The notes under the pieces: model-generated | Databases searched by the model: none | Told to the model about the DNA's origin: nothing | Seen by the model: the letters and a program-made list of their open reading frames with translations, nothing else | Source: CAZAMP01 sp964486455 | Lineage (GTDB): Bacteria; Eisenbacteria; RBG-16-71-46; CAZAMP01 | DNA: 64,000 nucleotides | Assembly: GCA_964486455.1 (NCBI GenBank) | Contig: CAZAMP010000009.1 | Location: 1 to 64,000 of the forward strand | Reading direction: 5' to 3' | Part shown: positions 32,562-41,457 of the stretch, piece by piece | Numbering within the stretch: the first letter of the stretch is position 1 | Layout: each line of letters opens with the position of its first letter | Program-made: the position numbers and the translations under genes

Positions 32562-34285
32562 GACGTCCTCTCGATCTCCGCCGCGAGCCTCTGGCGCTCG
32601 TGGAGCCTGGCATAGAGGCCCTTGTTCGCGAGAAGCGTGTCGTGGACGCCTTCCTCGGTGACCCGTCCCTCCTCCAGCACGATGATCCAGTCCGCCTGGC
32701 GGACAGCCGATATCCGATGTGAGACGATGATCGAGGTGCGTTCGCGCATGTACTGACGGAGAGAGCCCAGGATGCCCTCTTCCGTCTCGGCGTCGACGTT
32801 CGACAGCGTGTCGTCCAGCAGCAAGACGTCGGGATTGAGCAGCATGGCGCGGGCGAGGGAGACGCGCTGGCGCTGCCCACCCGAGAGCGTCACGCCGCGC
32901 TCACCGACCAGCGTGTCGAACCCCTTCGGAAAACCGTCGATCTCCTCCCGGATCCGGACGACGCCCGCCATCTCCTCGATGCGCGCGTGGGGCGCCTCTG
33001 GATCGCCGTAAGCGATGTTCTCAGCGAGCGGGCGGGAGAAGAGGAACGCGTCCTGCGGCGCGTAGCCCACGATCGACCGGACCGCTCCAAGATCGCGCTC
33101 GCGAATGTCCACGCCGTCCAACATCACGCGCCCGTCGGTTGGATCGTAGAATCGAAGGATCAGGCGAAGGATGGTGCTCTTTCCGGAGCCGGTGCGTCCG
33201 ACGATGCCGAGCGTGTGGTTTGGTTCAACGGCGAAGCTGACGTCGGTGAGCGCATCCGTTGCGGCTTCCGGGTAGCGAAGGGTGACGTTCTCGAACGCTA
33301 TGCGGGGCGCCGGCCGTGACGTCACGTCGCCCGACACGATCGTCGCCTCGGCATCCAGAACCTGCTGAATGCGACCCATCGCGCTCGCCCCGCGCTGCAT
33401 CATGCTCGTGACCCAACCGATCGCGATCACGGGCCACGTCAGCTCGGCGAGATAGGCCGAGAAAGCTACCAGGGCCCCGAGGGACAGTCGACCGTCGATA
33501 ACCTGCTTGCCGCCCACGAGTAGCGCGACTACGAGCCCGGCGCCCGCGAGCACCGACATCGACGCGAAGAAGTGCGCCCGATGACGCGCGACGCGCATGT
33601 TGGCGGAGAGATACTCCTCGTTGAGTGTGTGGAACGCGTTGGCGCTGCTCTCTTCCTGGGCGAACGCGCGGATGACCCGCGTGCCGGCAAGATCCTCCTG
33701 CGCGCGCGAGGAGATGTCACCGAACAGGTCCTGCACGCGCCGCGAGTACCGGTACATCTTTCGGGCGAAGTGGAACGTCACGAATGAGATGAAGGGATAC
33801 GGCAGAAACGACAGGAGGGTAAGCATCGGACTGATGGCAATCATGAGGGAGACGGACGTGATGATCGCAAGGCCCATCGACGTCGAGTACATGATGCCGG
33901 GACCCATTACGTCGCGCACGGCGTTCAGATCATTGGTGAAGTGCGCCATGAGATCGCCGGTCTTCTTGTCCGTGAAGAACGCCATGTCGAGGCGCTGGAC
34001 CCGGCGGAACAGCTCGGTCCGAAGGAGGTATTCGATCTTTCGGGACGCGCCGATGAGAAGCCAACGCTGGAAGTAGAGCGCTATTCCGCCCAACGCAGCC
34101 GCGCCCGCCATGCCGAATCCGAAGAGGCCGACACGCTCGAGCGGCTCGCCGGCCTTGAGCGAATCGATGCCGAGCATCAAGAGCCAGGGAATGAGCCGAG
34201 AGAAGCCCGTGTAGAGAAGCATCGCGAAGAGCCCGAGCAGAACCACCGAGCGATAGCGGCGGAGATACGGGAAAAGGGCCCGCAA
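32558..34285 (-). CDS. ABC exporter, membrane-ATPase fusion subunit with degenerate Walker B (partner 2)
   Basis: The 575-residue protein has the exporter membrane domain and an ATPase with Walker A GRTGSGKST, canonical signature LSGGQRQR, and Walker B VLLLDDTLSNVD. There the catalytic Glu is replaced by Asp (LDD instead of LDE). The H-loop is VSHRISAV. The Asp together with the deviant signature of the partner makes one ATP site degenerate, so the two proteins are probably a functional heterodimer. It is preceded by an extended -10 promoter at 34338-34346 and diverges from trxB. Confidence 0.88.
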   Translation of the reverse strand: MRALFPYLRRYRSVVLLGLFAMLLYTGFSRLIPWLLMLGIDSLKAGEPLERVGLFGFGMAGAAALGGIALYFQRWLLIGASRKIEYLLRTELFRRVQRLDMAFFTDKKTGDLMAHFTNDLNAVRDVMGPGIMYSTSMGLAIITSVSLMIAISPMLTLLSFLPYPFISFVTFHFARKMYRYSRRVQDLFGDISSRAQEDLAGTRVIRAFAQEESSANAFHTLNEEYLSANMRVARHRAHFFASMSVLAGAGLVVALLVGGKQVIDGRLSLGALVAFSAYLAELTWPVIAIGWVTSMMQRGASAMGRIQQVLDAEATIVSGDVTSRPAPRIAFENVTLRYPEAATDALTDVSFAVEPNHTLGIVGRTGSGKSTILRLILRFYDPTDGRVMLDGVDIRERDLGAVRSIVGYAPQDAFLFSRPLAENIAYGDPEAPHARIEEMAGVVRIREEIDGFPKGFDTLVGERGVTLSGGQRQRVSLARAMLLNPDVLLLDDTLSNVDAETEEGILGSLRQYMRERTSIIVSHRISAVRQADWIIVLEEGRVTEEGVHDTLLANKGLYARLHERQRLAAEIERTS

Positions 34286-34337
34286 GTTTCTGATGACACA
34301 CCTCCAAAGAGCAACGCGGCCCCAAATGGGAAGGCGC

Positions 34338-34346
34338 AGTATAGCA
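34338..34346 (-). promoter_or_regulatory. extended -10 promoter of the ABC exporter operon
   Basis: On the minus strand the sequence TGCTATACT is an extended -10 element (TGn followed by TATACT). It lies about 50 bp before the ATG at 34285. No good -35 box is visible, as is usual for extended -10 promoters. The same TGCTAT-GCT pattern is seen before the minus-strand gene at 59086-59673. Confidence 0.5.
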
Positions 34347-34368
34347 CGCGGTCGGAACCGACACCGGT

Positions 34369-34397
34369 TTGACCTGTATACACGTGACTGCTAGATT
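34369..34397 (+). promoter_or_regulatory. sigma70-like promoter of trxB
   Basis: TTGACC (34369-34374) and TAGATT (34392-34397) are separated by exactly 17 bp. Both hexamers match the housekeeping consensus well. The transcript start would be near 34404, giving a leader of about 70 bases before the ATG at 34475, which has a GGGAGG ribosome-binding site. Confidence 0.65.
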
Positions 34398-34474
34398 CGT
34401 GCGCTCCGAAACGACATCAACATCTCGATCGGCGCCGCCGGCACACGGCCGCTCGCGAGGGAGGTTCACGACCC

Positions 34475-35425
34475 ATGGCTGAGGATAAGATCTGGAAAGT
34501 CATCATCATCGGTTCCGGCCCCGCCGGCTATACGGCCGCCGTCTATGCGGCTCGTGCGAATCTCGAACCGTTTCTTTTGCAGGGCGATCAACCGGGCGGT
34601 CAGCTCACCATCACCACCGATGTCGAGAACTACCCGGGATTCCCGGAAGGTGTGATGGGTCCGGAGATGATGGACCTCTTCCGCAAGCAGGCGGAGCGCT
34701 TCGGGACAAAGATCATTCAGCAGAACGTCTCCGAGGTCGACTTCTCATCTCGGCCGTTCAAGGTGGTCTCGTCCGGTGAGACGCATCAGGCCCATTCCAT
34801 CATCATCGCGACCGGCGCGTCCGCGCGGCTCCTGGGTCTCGAGAGCGAATCGCGGCTCATGGGCTACGGGGTGTCGGCCTGCGCGACCTGCGATGGGTTC
34901 TTCTTCAAGGACAAGGAGATCCTCGTCGTGGGGGGGGGAGATACCGCGATGGAAGAGGCGTCATTCCTCACGAAGTTCGCGAGCAAGGTCACGATCGTTC
35001 ACCGTCGCGACGAGCTTCGCGCGTCGAAGATCATGCAGGAGCGCGCAACGAGCAACTCGAAGGTCGAGATCGCGTGGAACTCCGTCATCGAGGAGATCCT
35101 CGGCGAAGCGGGCCCCGCCGGCGTGCATGCGGCGATACTCAAGGACACCAAGACGGATGAGACCCGTGAGGTCGCCTGTCAGGGCGTCTTCCTCGCCATC
35201 GGCCACACGCCGAACTCGAATGTCTTCAAGGGGCAGCTCGAGATGGACGAGAACGGGTACATCATCACGGAGCCCGGAACGTCGCGGACGAGCGTGGAAG
35301 GGGTCTTCGCTGCGGGAGACGTGCAGGACCACGTCTACCGCCAGGCGGTGACCGCGGCGGGAAGCGGCTGCATGGCGGCGATCGACGCGGAACGCTGGCT
35401 GGTCGAGAAGGGCTTCGCCGAGTAA
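34475..35425 (+). CDS. trxB: thioredoxin-disulfide reductase
   Basis: The 316-residue flavoprotein has the FAD motif IIGSGPAGYTAAVYAARA, the active-site CATCDG, the NADPH motif VVGGGDTAMEEA and the C-terminal FAD contact EGVFAAGDVQD. It reduces thioredoxin using NADPH. The ATG at 34475 is preceded by GAGGGAGG. The following small haem protein starts 7 bp downstream, so thiol redox and haem redox may share a transcript. Confidence 0.95.
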   Translation: MAEDKIWKVIIIGSGPAGYTAAVYAARANLEPFLLQGDQPGGQLTITTDVENYPGFPEGVMGPEMMDLFRKQAERFGTKIIQQNVSEVDFSSRPFKVVSSGETHQAHSIIIATGASARLLGLESESRLMGYGVSACATCDGFFFKDKEILVVGGGDTAMEEASFLTKFASKVTIVHRRDELRASKIMQERATSNSKVEIAWNSVIEEILGEAGPAGVHAAILKDTKTDETREVACQGVFLAIGHTPNSNVFKGQLEMDENGYIITEPGTSRTSVEGVFAAGDVQDHVYRQAVTAAGSGCMAAIDAERWLVEKGFAE

Positions 35426-35432
35426 CCGGCCG

Positions 35433-35708
35433 GTGCGGGCGCTCCATCCAAGACACCGGCTCCGCGCCATCGCCGTTGCCTACGCGGTGGCCGCGGCAAT
35501 CTCCGGCTGTGCCTTGCCGCCCGGCTATCCACCCGACGCGGATCACGTGAACGCGGGTCCGGCCGAGTGCTTCGAGTGCCACCAGCGGGCCGGCGAGCCT
35601 CCGATGCACCCGTCGCACTTCGAGAAGGACGGGCGACTGAAGTCCGTTCGCGAGAAGTGTCACGACTGCCATGCTGCGAAAGACGCGAACGACTCGAAGG
35701 ACGGGTAG
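35433..35708 (+). CDS. small lipoprotein with two CxxCH haem-binding motifs
   Basis: A 91-residue protein with a signal peptide ending in a lipobox (ISGC), so it is likely a membrane-anchored lipoprotein. The mature chain has two c-type haem motifs, CFECH and CHDCH, plus extra histidines (MHPSHFEK) that could be distal ligands. This is the form of a short multihaem cytochrome c (cytochrome c7/c3-like) with only two hemes. Its position 7 bp after trxB and 9 bp before the phosphodiesterase suggests an operon, though a functional link is not known. Confidence 0.7.
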   Translation: MRALHPRHRLRAIAVAYAVAAAISGCALPPGYPPDADHVNAGPAECFECHQRAGEPPMHPSHFEKDGRLKSVREKCHDCHAAKDANDSKDG

Positions 35709-35717
35709 GGAGGCGGC

Positions 35718-36233
35718 GTGAGTGACAAGCCGATCGATCTCACGGGCGCATCGAAGATCGGTGTGATCGGTGATACGCACGGGCTCGTCCGGCCCGAGCT
35801 TTACGATCTCCTCGACGGCGTCGACGCCATTTTGCACTCAGGTGACATCGGCGACGACGAGGTCGAAATTTCCCTGAACCCCATCGCGCCGTTCTACGCC
35901 GTCGCCGGAAACGTCGACGGGTTTGCCCAGAGCGAGCACCCTAGGCGCCGTCTCGTCACGATCGGGTCGAAGCGGATCGGTCTCACTCACATTGTGCTTC
36001 ACGGGAAGAACCTGGTCGCCTCCGTTCAGGCATGGCGTCGAGAGGTGTCACTCGACATCCTCATCTTCGGGCACACGCACGAACCGCTCATCGAGTCGCA
36101 TTCGAGCGGCATCCTGCTCTTCAATCCGGGGTCATGTGGTCCGCGACGATTTCGCCTACCGATCAGCGCCGGGCTTCTCCACGTGCAGCCCGACGGTGAG
36201 CTGAAGCCGGAGATCCTCCGGATAGCCAACTAG
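35718..36233 (+). CDS. YfcE/MJ0936-type metallophosphodiesterase
   Basis: The 171-residue calcineurin-like phosphoesterase has the metal motifs GVIGDTHGL, HSGDIGDDE, AVAGNVDG, IFGHTHEP and FNPGSCGPRR in order. The MJ0936/YfcE family cleaves phosphodiesters in vitro; the physiological substrate is unknown. The GTG at 35718 follows GGAGGCG. It converges on the minus-strand lipoprotein gene with 27 bp between stops. Confidence 0.85.
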   Translation: MSDKPIDLTGASKIGVIGDTHGLVRPELYDLLDGVDAILHSGDIGDDEVEISLNPIAPFYAVAGNVDGFAQSEHPRRRLVTIGSKRIGLTHIVLHGKNLVASVQAWRREVSLDILIFGHTHEPLIESHSSGILLFNPGSCGPRRFRLPISAGLLHVQPDGELKPEILRIAN

Positions 36234-36260
36234 GGGACGCACACGCGTGACGCGCGGCTG

Positions 36261-39164
36261 CTACCTGGCCCCTGACATTCGATCGTCCGCTGCCTCGAGA
36301 CTCCGCAGCTTCTTGACCACCACAGGGAGAGTGAACCAATTCCTGTAGTACGGGTGAGTTCGAAAGACGCTTTCCCGGGTGAAGATTTCCACCGTTTTCC
36401 GCGTGTTTTCGCGCTCGGTTCTGACGAGGGAGGCGAGCTTCGCCCGTTTGGATTCGGCCAGCCGCTCCTCAGGAGCGAGCGGATTGAATCCTTCAGCAAG
36501 CTCGGACCACTCCGCCGCGATGCGAAGGCTGGTGAGGGCCCGAAACGTCGCGTCCGCCATGGTGAAGTTGGCGCCCGCCGGCATCTGATGATCGGCGTCG
36601 CTCTTCTCGAGCGCCGCACGCAGCGTCGTGAGTCCCTGCTCCCACCCGGCGCAGAGTCGTTTGACATCGTCGGTCGTCAGGTTGGCGAGACTGCCGTCAT
36701 AGATCCAGGGCGGCGCCATCAGCGCGAAACGTGGCAGGTATTTGTCGAAGACACCGTATGCGAGGATCGCATCCGAGAATTCCGACCACGCTGCCACGGC
36801 ATCGCCGGCCCCCTCCGGTCCATACCATCGCGTCGCGAGATCGCCGATCTCGTCCTCGAGGGAACCGAGAGGTTCCCAGAGAAGTCGACGGTAGACCAGG
36901 TCTTGCATCGCGTACGGACCGAAGCCGGACCCGTTGCCCACCCCAAAGCCGAAAGGTGGTGAGCCCTCCGGTTGCTCAGACATCAGCCGTCGCAGGGCGG
37001 AGATCTTGTGCCAGAAGATGTGAGGCACACCGACCTCGGGGATCGCGTGAAGCGGGAACGGGTGAGAGATCTGTTCCTCGACCCAGATGCGTCGCCGCGG
37101 ATGATGAGTTCGCGCAAGCTCCTGGAAGTCGTCGAACGGGACGATTCGGGCGAGGCTGTTTTCTGGGGATTCGGAAAGGGAATCTGGGCGCGTCCACCAC
37201 GACACGGCGTGCGGCAATTCCCGCTCACTCGGCGCGTTCAATGCCCCGGCCCGCCAATCGAACGCGATGATCTCGACTTCGGGATCGATCGCGTGCGCGG
37301 CATCGAGCGCCCATCCGAAGATCGCCTGCGCGGGATCAACACTGCCCGCAGGCGCGGCCCGACATCGTTCGCAGGCACCCGTTCCTCCGCAGCTCTGGCT
37401 CATCTCCGAGCGCAGGATCACGAGACCCGCCAGTCCCGGTACGTCGCGGAGGAGATGGGATACGGATTCCTCGATGAGTGCTTTGCCCTCGGGTGTGCTC
37501 AGGCAGATCACGTAAGGATGCTCGCTTCCGCCGCGTATCTCCGGGTGCCGGCGATAGACGTCGGAAGGCAGCGTTCCCGGCAGCGTCACACAGAAGTAGA
37601 CACCGAGTCCCTGGCGATGTGCGCGCCGCACGAGACCGCGTAGCTGCCGGATCTTCGTGCTGTCCGGTCTGAGCGACCGGTCCAGATCCGACCCGACGAT
37701 CGAGACGACGTCCAGGTAAGGGCCAGGCTGGAAGATGTAGATTCCATCCAGGTAGGAGTGCACCATCTGCGAGAGATACCAATCGGGAAACCCGAGCCTG
37801 TCGGGACCGCCGGCCCCAAAAAACATAGAGGCCGAGATCCGCGGACGAAACGCCGGCCACCGAACCTCGAGCCCGCGCCGGAGGAATGGGGCACGGCGAT
37901 TCCTCATCCGCTCCTCGATCCGACACGCGCCATACCGGGACCCGAGCGAATCCGCCCCAAGCACCCAGATCTCGCGGTCGCCGACATCGATCGCATAGGC
38001 CTGGGGCGTCGCCTCGATGTCGGCGATGCGCCTTTTCTCGTCGGGCGTGAAGCGCGAAAGAAACGATTCCGGGGCATCGTTCAGCGTGATCAGCACGACC
38101 CGTCCATGGGAAGGTGGGATCTCGTCCTCATTACGCAAATCGCGAATCGCAATCTCCCCGCACGACATGGATGTCGTGAGCGTGTGCCGAAGCTCCTCCG
38201 CGGCGAGACGCACGAGGTCCGAGGAACCCGAGGGCAACTCGATCGACCATGTGCCGTCGATCTCGATCTCATCGTGATCCGGCGCGAGCGCGGCGTTTCG
38301 TGAGAGCGACGGTGGCCACAGCCGGAAGGTCTCCAGGTGGGCCAGGCGGGCTTCGGGGAGCTGATCGAGAAGCAGCGCCTCTTGCAGGAAGTGTCCGTCG
38401 TGGAGACCCGCAGGTTGGATCTCGCGAAGTGGAACGGTCGCCCACTCACCGTCGTGACGAGCCTGAACGACGATCCGCTGGGAACGGAGTCCCTCCAACC
38501 CCGGAGGATCCAGCGGCCAACCCGCCTTTCGGTTTTCCACCGGCCAATACACCACGAGCTGATTCCACTCCAGCGACGCATCGAGGTCGAACTGAATCCA
38601 GTGGTCGCCGGGCGACGGTTCCGAGGCCCAATGATCGGTCCCCATGCGAGCGACCACGCGATCGTCCACGACGTGCTCGGGACCAAGTCCGTGGAGGTTC
38701 CCGTCGGACCGGATCCTCGTGATGCCCGTCGTCGCCAGCAAATCAGCGGCGGGATCGTGGCGATACCTGTCGACCTCGGAATCCTGGCGCCGGTAAAGCT
38801 CAATCTCCGCGATCGCGAACGTCTTGTCGTAGCCGGACAGCGGAGCGCCGTATCCGGCGGGTTGCGTGATCCGGAGCGCGTCGCATGATGTCAGGGGTGC
38901 GGAGAAGACGGAAAGCCGGGCGAAGGCGTATCGATAGGTGGCCGTGTACGCGTGATGATCGAGGGTCCAGTCGGTGCCGGTCATCCGGTAATCGCCTTGG
39001 ATGCCCGGCTGCGTTCTAGTGGGAAGCGGCGCGTTGGGCGCCGGCAGTTTGTGCGCGAGGGGAGGTGGATCGTTCGGCGTCCGATCGCAGGCTGCGAACG
39101 GCGCAAGCAGGCCGAGCAGCACCAACGCGCGCAATGCTGGCTGTACACGAGAAGATGAGTTCAT
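36261..39164 (-). CDS. glycoside-hydrolase-like lipoprotein (discoidin-like and TIM-barrel-like regions)
   Basis: About 967 residues. Starting at the ATG at 39164 gives a signal peptide with lipobox FAAC, so the mature protein is probably lipid-anchored. An earlier TTG at 39188 is less likely. Residues ~110-290 (DHWIQFDLDASLEW, IVVQARHDGEW) resemble a galactose-binding/F5-8 domain. Residues ~300-400 (GDREIWVLGADSLGSRYG) resemble the N-terminal domain of GH20/GH67 enzymes. A barrel-like region follows (FPDWYLSQMVHSYLDGIYIF, GVYFCVTLPGTLP, SEMSQSCGG). The catalytic residues were not identified. It is the second gene of a minus-strand pair after a GT-C protein. Confidence 0.62.
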   Translation of the reverse strand: MNSSSRVQPALRALVLLGLLAPFAACDRTPNDPPPLAHKLPAPNAPLPTRTQPGIQGDYRMTGTDWTLDHHAYTATYRYAFARLSVFSAPLTSCDALRITQPAGYGAPLSGYDKTFAIAEIELYRRQDSEVDRYRHDPAADLLATTGITRIRSDGNLHGLGPEHVVDDRVVARMGTDHWASEPSPGDHWIQFDLDASLEWNQLVVYWPVENRKAGWPLDPPGLEGLRSQRIVVQARHDGEWATVPLREIQPAGLHDGHFLQEALLLDQLPEARLAHLETFRLWPPSLSRNAALAPDHDEIEIDGTWSIELPSGSSDLVRLAAEELRHTLTTSMSCGEIAIRDLRNEDEIPPSHGRVVLITLNDAPESFLSRFTPDEKRRIADIEATPQAYAIDVGDREIWVLGADSLGSRYGACRIEERMRNRRAPFLRRGLEVRWPAFRPRISASMFFGAGGPDRLGFPDWYLSQMVHSYLDGIYIFQPGPYLDVVSIVGSDLDRSLRPDSTKIRQLRGLVRRAHRQGLGVYFCVTLPGTLPSDVYRRHPEIRGGSEHPYVICLSTPEGKALIEESVSHLLRDVPGLAGLVILRSEMSQSCGGTGACERCRAAPAGSVDPAQAIFGWALDAAHAIDPEVEIIAFDWRAGALNAPSERELPHAVSWWTRPDSLSESPENSLARIVPFDDFQELARTHHPRRRIWVEEQISHPFPLHAIPEVGVPHIFWHKISALRRLMSEQPEGSPPFGFGVGNGSGFGPYAMQDLVYRRLLWEPLGSLEDEIGDLATRWYGPEGAGDAVAAWSEFSDAILAYGVFDKYLPRFALMAPPWIYDGSLANLTTDDVKRLCAGWEQGLTTLRAALEKSDADHQMPAGANFTMADATFRALTSLRIAAEWSELAEGFNPLAPEERLAESKRAKLASLVRTERENTRKTVEIFTRESVFRTHPYYRNWFTLPVVVKKLRSLEAADDRMSGAR

Positions 39165-39232
39165 GCGATTGTGGTTCCCATTGCGCAAAGATGATCGGCC
39201 ATGCCGTCGTCACCCGCGCGACGATCAGCGAG

Positions 39233-41323
39233 CTACTGATAGATCCAGTAGTGGAAGGCGCCGTATCCGCCTTCCTTGTACGCGCCGTCGCTCGCCGTGA
39301 CGACGAGCCGGGCGGACGAGCCGCGCAAGTGCGATCCGGGAATCCGGAGAATCGCCTCGGTCCATTGCGATCCGTCACCCGTGGCACGCGCTCTCAGAGG
39401 AACGGCCTGAGCGTCATCGAAGCGGACCATCGCGGAGATGTTGCCGACTCCCCGCATCACGAGCACGGCGGGGCGGCCCGGCGTGAGTCCCGATAGCGTC
39501 ATCTCCTCCGAGTCGGTAACGAGTCGCCCGCCGTCCGCGATCGGGTAGTCCGCCCCGGGGGGCGGCAGGAATCGGATCGGCCCCGCGCTTTCGCCGGGCA
39601 AGAGACGCAGTCGGTACTCGTGCTGCGCTTCGCTTCGAAGGTCGGCCACGTCGACGCGATCCACGAGCCGGAGTCCCCCGAGATCCTGCAGAGTGGCCGG
39701 GCCGGGGACGTGTCCGGCCTTCGCTCCGCTCCAGTTCGCCGCGAAGAGGTCGAGCGGACTCCCCGCGATGGTCGCCAGTCGCAATGACTGCGACCTGAGC
39801 GGCCGGTGCATGTTGAAGAACTCGGGCTCGTACCATCCCCTGATCAGGACCAGGTAGTTTGGCCGCTTCATGTCCGGCATACCTTCCAGATACTCGTAGA
39901 TTCCGGCGCTCCCCACTTGCTTGCAGGCGGCGAGGTCTCGGGACGTAAGGCCGTGAACGTCCAGGACGTAACGGCCACCGTAGTATCGTAAAGCGCCGAC
40001 GTCGTTCGTGCCGATGATCGCGCCCGAAGGTGTGTTGACAGCGATCCACCTTGCCATCGTGATGTGCTGGTTGAAGATCTCGCGACAGTTCCAGCCGTAA
40101 ACCGAGGCGAAGTGAAGCGAAGCGCCCGCCGCGCAGATCAAGAAGAAGCCGATGATTCCCCGCCGCACGGCGACCCCCGCCTCCTCGCCTCGGAAGGCGC
40201 CCGAGAGCCGGTAGGCACCGGCAACGACGAAGAGCGTGATGAACGGCAACGACGGCTGCAGGTATCGATTCCAGTGGAGATTGCTCGGAACGGCGGCTGC
40301 CCAGAAGATGAGCGTGCCCGCCACGAGTAGTCCCGCCGCCCACGCGAAGCCGGCCCGCTTCCGCCGCCACTCGTCGTATGCGGCAGGCAGAGCGCCGAGC
40401 ACCGCGAAGAAGAGGGTGAGCGGTGCCGCGAATGCCGTGAGCGTCCCCGCCGCGCGTGGCCATGACGGGTAACCCGCCTCGCCTGAATCGAAGATTCCCT
40501 TGAGATTGTGAAACGCGAAGAGCGTCGTCTTCATGAGCCATGTACCGAACGTTGTGCCGGGCAGGTAGACGGCGCCCTTGCTCCGAAACGTCATGGTTCC
40601 CGACTCGCCCGTGAGGATGAGGTTCAACACGAACGGGAGCGCGACCGCGGCAAGCGGAATGACGACGCCACCCACCCCGAGCCCGCCCGTGCCCCGGTCG
40701 ACGACCAGCCGACCCAACACGAGAAGCAGCACGAGTAGGGCGGCCTCCGGGCGCGAAAGCGCGAAGAGAACCGCGAAGATGATGAACCGTTTCCGTGACC
40801 CGCTCGCACCATCGCCTGGCGTGCCGTCGAAGCGGATGCCGCCGAGCCGGAGGAATTCCTCGGCCAACCGGACGCCGAGAAACGCGACGACGGCGCTCTC
40901 CATCCCGCTGAACATGCCCCAGAGAAACGGTCCTCCAAGCGCCACGAGAAACGTGGTCGGCCATGCGGCCGACGGCGCGATCCAAACGGCGGCAATCCGA
41001 TGTACGCTCCGCAGCGTGAAGAAGAGCAGGACGACCGCACCGACGAACGCAACGATGCCCAACGACGTTCCTTTGAAGACCAGGGCGAAGGGCGTGAGCA
41101 GCATGAGATACAGAACGCTCGTCGCCCCCGTCGTCGTGGGATCGCCGTCGTTGTATCGAAAGAGCTCTCCGCGGGCATTCTGGGAAGCGTATTGGAAGTA
41201 GATGTAGGGGTCGTCCAACGGGAAGGCGAATTGTCCCCCCGTCGTGAGCAGCATTGCGGCGAGCATGCCGATCGCAACCATCAGAGTGAGGGCCGCCACT
41301 CGGGTCTGTACCGATTTCGTCAT
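39233..41323 (-). CDS. polytopic GT-C-type membrane protein (putative glycosyltransferase)
   Basis: About 696 residues with around ten membrane helices in the first 430. The N-terminal loop FAFPLDDPYIYFQYA carries a D-D motif typical of the first loop in GT-C enzymes, and TTTGATSVLYLMLLTP follows. The C-terminal 250 residues are soluble (VLIRGWYEPEFFN...), with beta-rich sequence up to the end. The ATG at 41323 follows AAAGGA; the open frame extends beyond it without support. The lipoprotein gene follows 68 bp downstream. Donor and acceptor are unknown. Confidence 0.72.
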   Translation of the reverse strand: MTKSVQTRVAALTLMVAIGMLAAMLLTTGGQFAFPLDDPYIYFQYASQNARGELFRYNDGDPTTTGATSVLYLMLLTPFALVFKGTSLGIVAFVGAVVLLFFTLRSVHRIAAVWIAPSAAWPTTFLVALGGPFLWGMFSGMESAVVAFLGVRLAEEFLRLGGIRFDGTPGDGASGSRKRFIIFAVLFALSRPEAALLVLLLVLGRLVVDRGTGGLGVGGVVIPLAAVALPFVLNLILTGESGTMTFRSKGAVYLPGTTFGTWLMKTTLFAFHNLKGIFDSGEAGYPSWPRAAGTLTAFAAPLTLFFAVLGALPAAYDEWRRKRAGFAWAAGLLVAGTLIFWAAAVPSNLHWNRYLQPSLPFITLFVVAGAYRLSGAFRGEEAGVAVRRGIIGFFLICAAGASLHFASVYGWNCREIFNQHITMARWIAVNTPSGAIIGTNDVGALRYYGGRYVLDVHGLTSRDLAACKQVGSAGIYEYLEGMPDMKRPNYLVLIRGWYEPEFFNMHRPLRSQSLRLATIAGSPLDLFAANWSGAKAGHVPGPATLQDLGGLRLVDRVDVADLRSEAQHEYRLRLLPGESAGPIRFLPPPGADYPIADGGRLVTDSEEMTLSGLTPGRPAVLVMRGVGNISAMVRFDDAQAVPLRARATGDGSQWTEAILRIPGSHLRGSSARLVVTASDGAYKEGGYGAFHYWIYQ

Positions 41324-41391
41324 GCACGGTCCTTTCAGAGAGTTCGGGAGAGAATAAGCCCTCGTTCCTGCCCTGAAAAGGGGCCTTGCCG

Positions 41392-41421
41392 TTGGCAGGC
41401 GATCCGGCCCCCGGGTAAGAT
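41392..41421 (+). promoter_or_regulatory. candidate promoter of the luxE-luxC cluster
   Basis: TTGGCA (41392-41397) and TAAGAT (41416-41421) are 18 bp apart, a moderate sigma70-type match. It lies 37 bp before the GTG at 41458. Overlapping inverted repeats CCTGCC / GGCAGG (41368-41373 and 41394-41399) could bind a regulator; this is speculative. Confidence 0.4.
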
Positions 41422-41457
41422 CACACATGGGCACCCATCTGACAGGGGAGTGACGGC

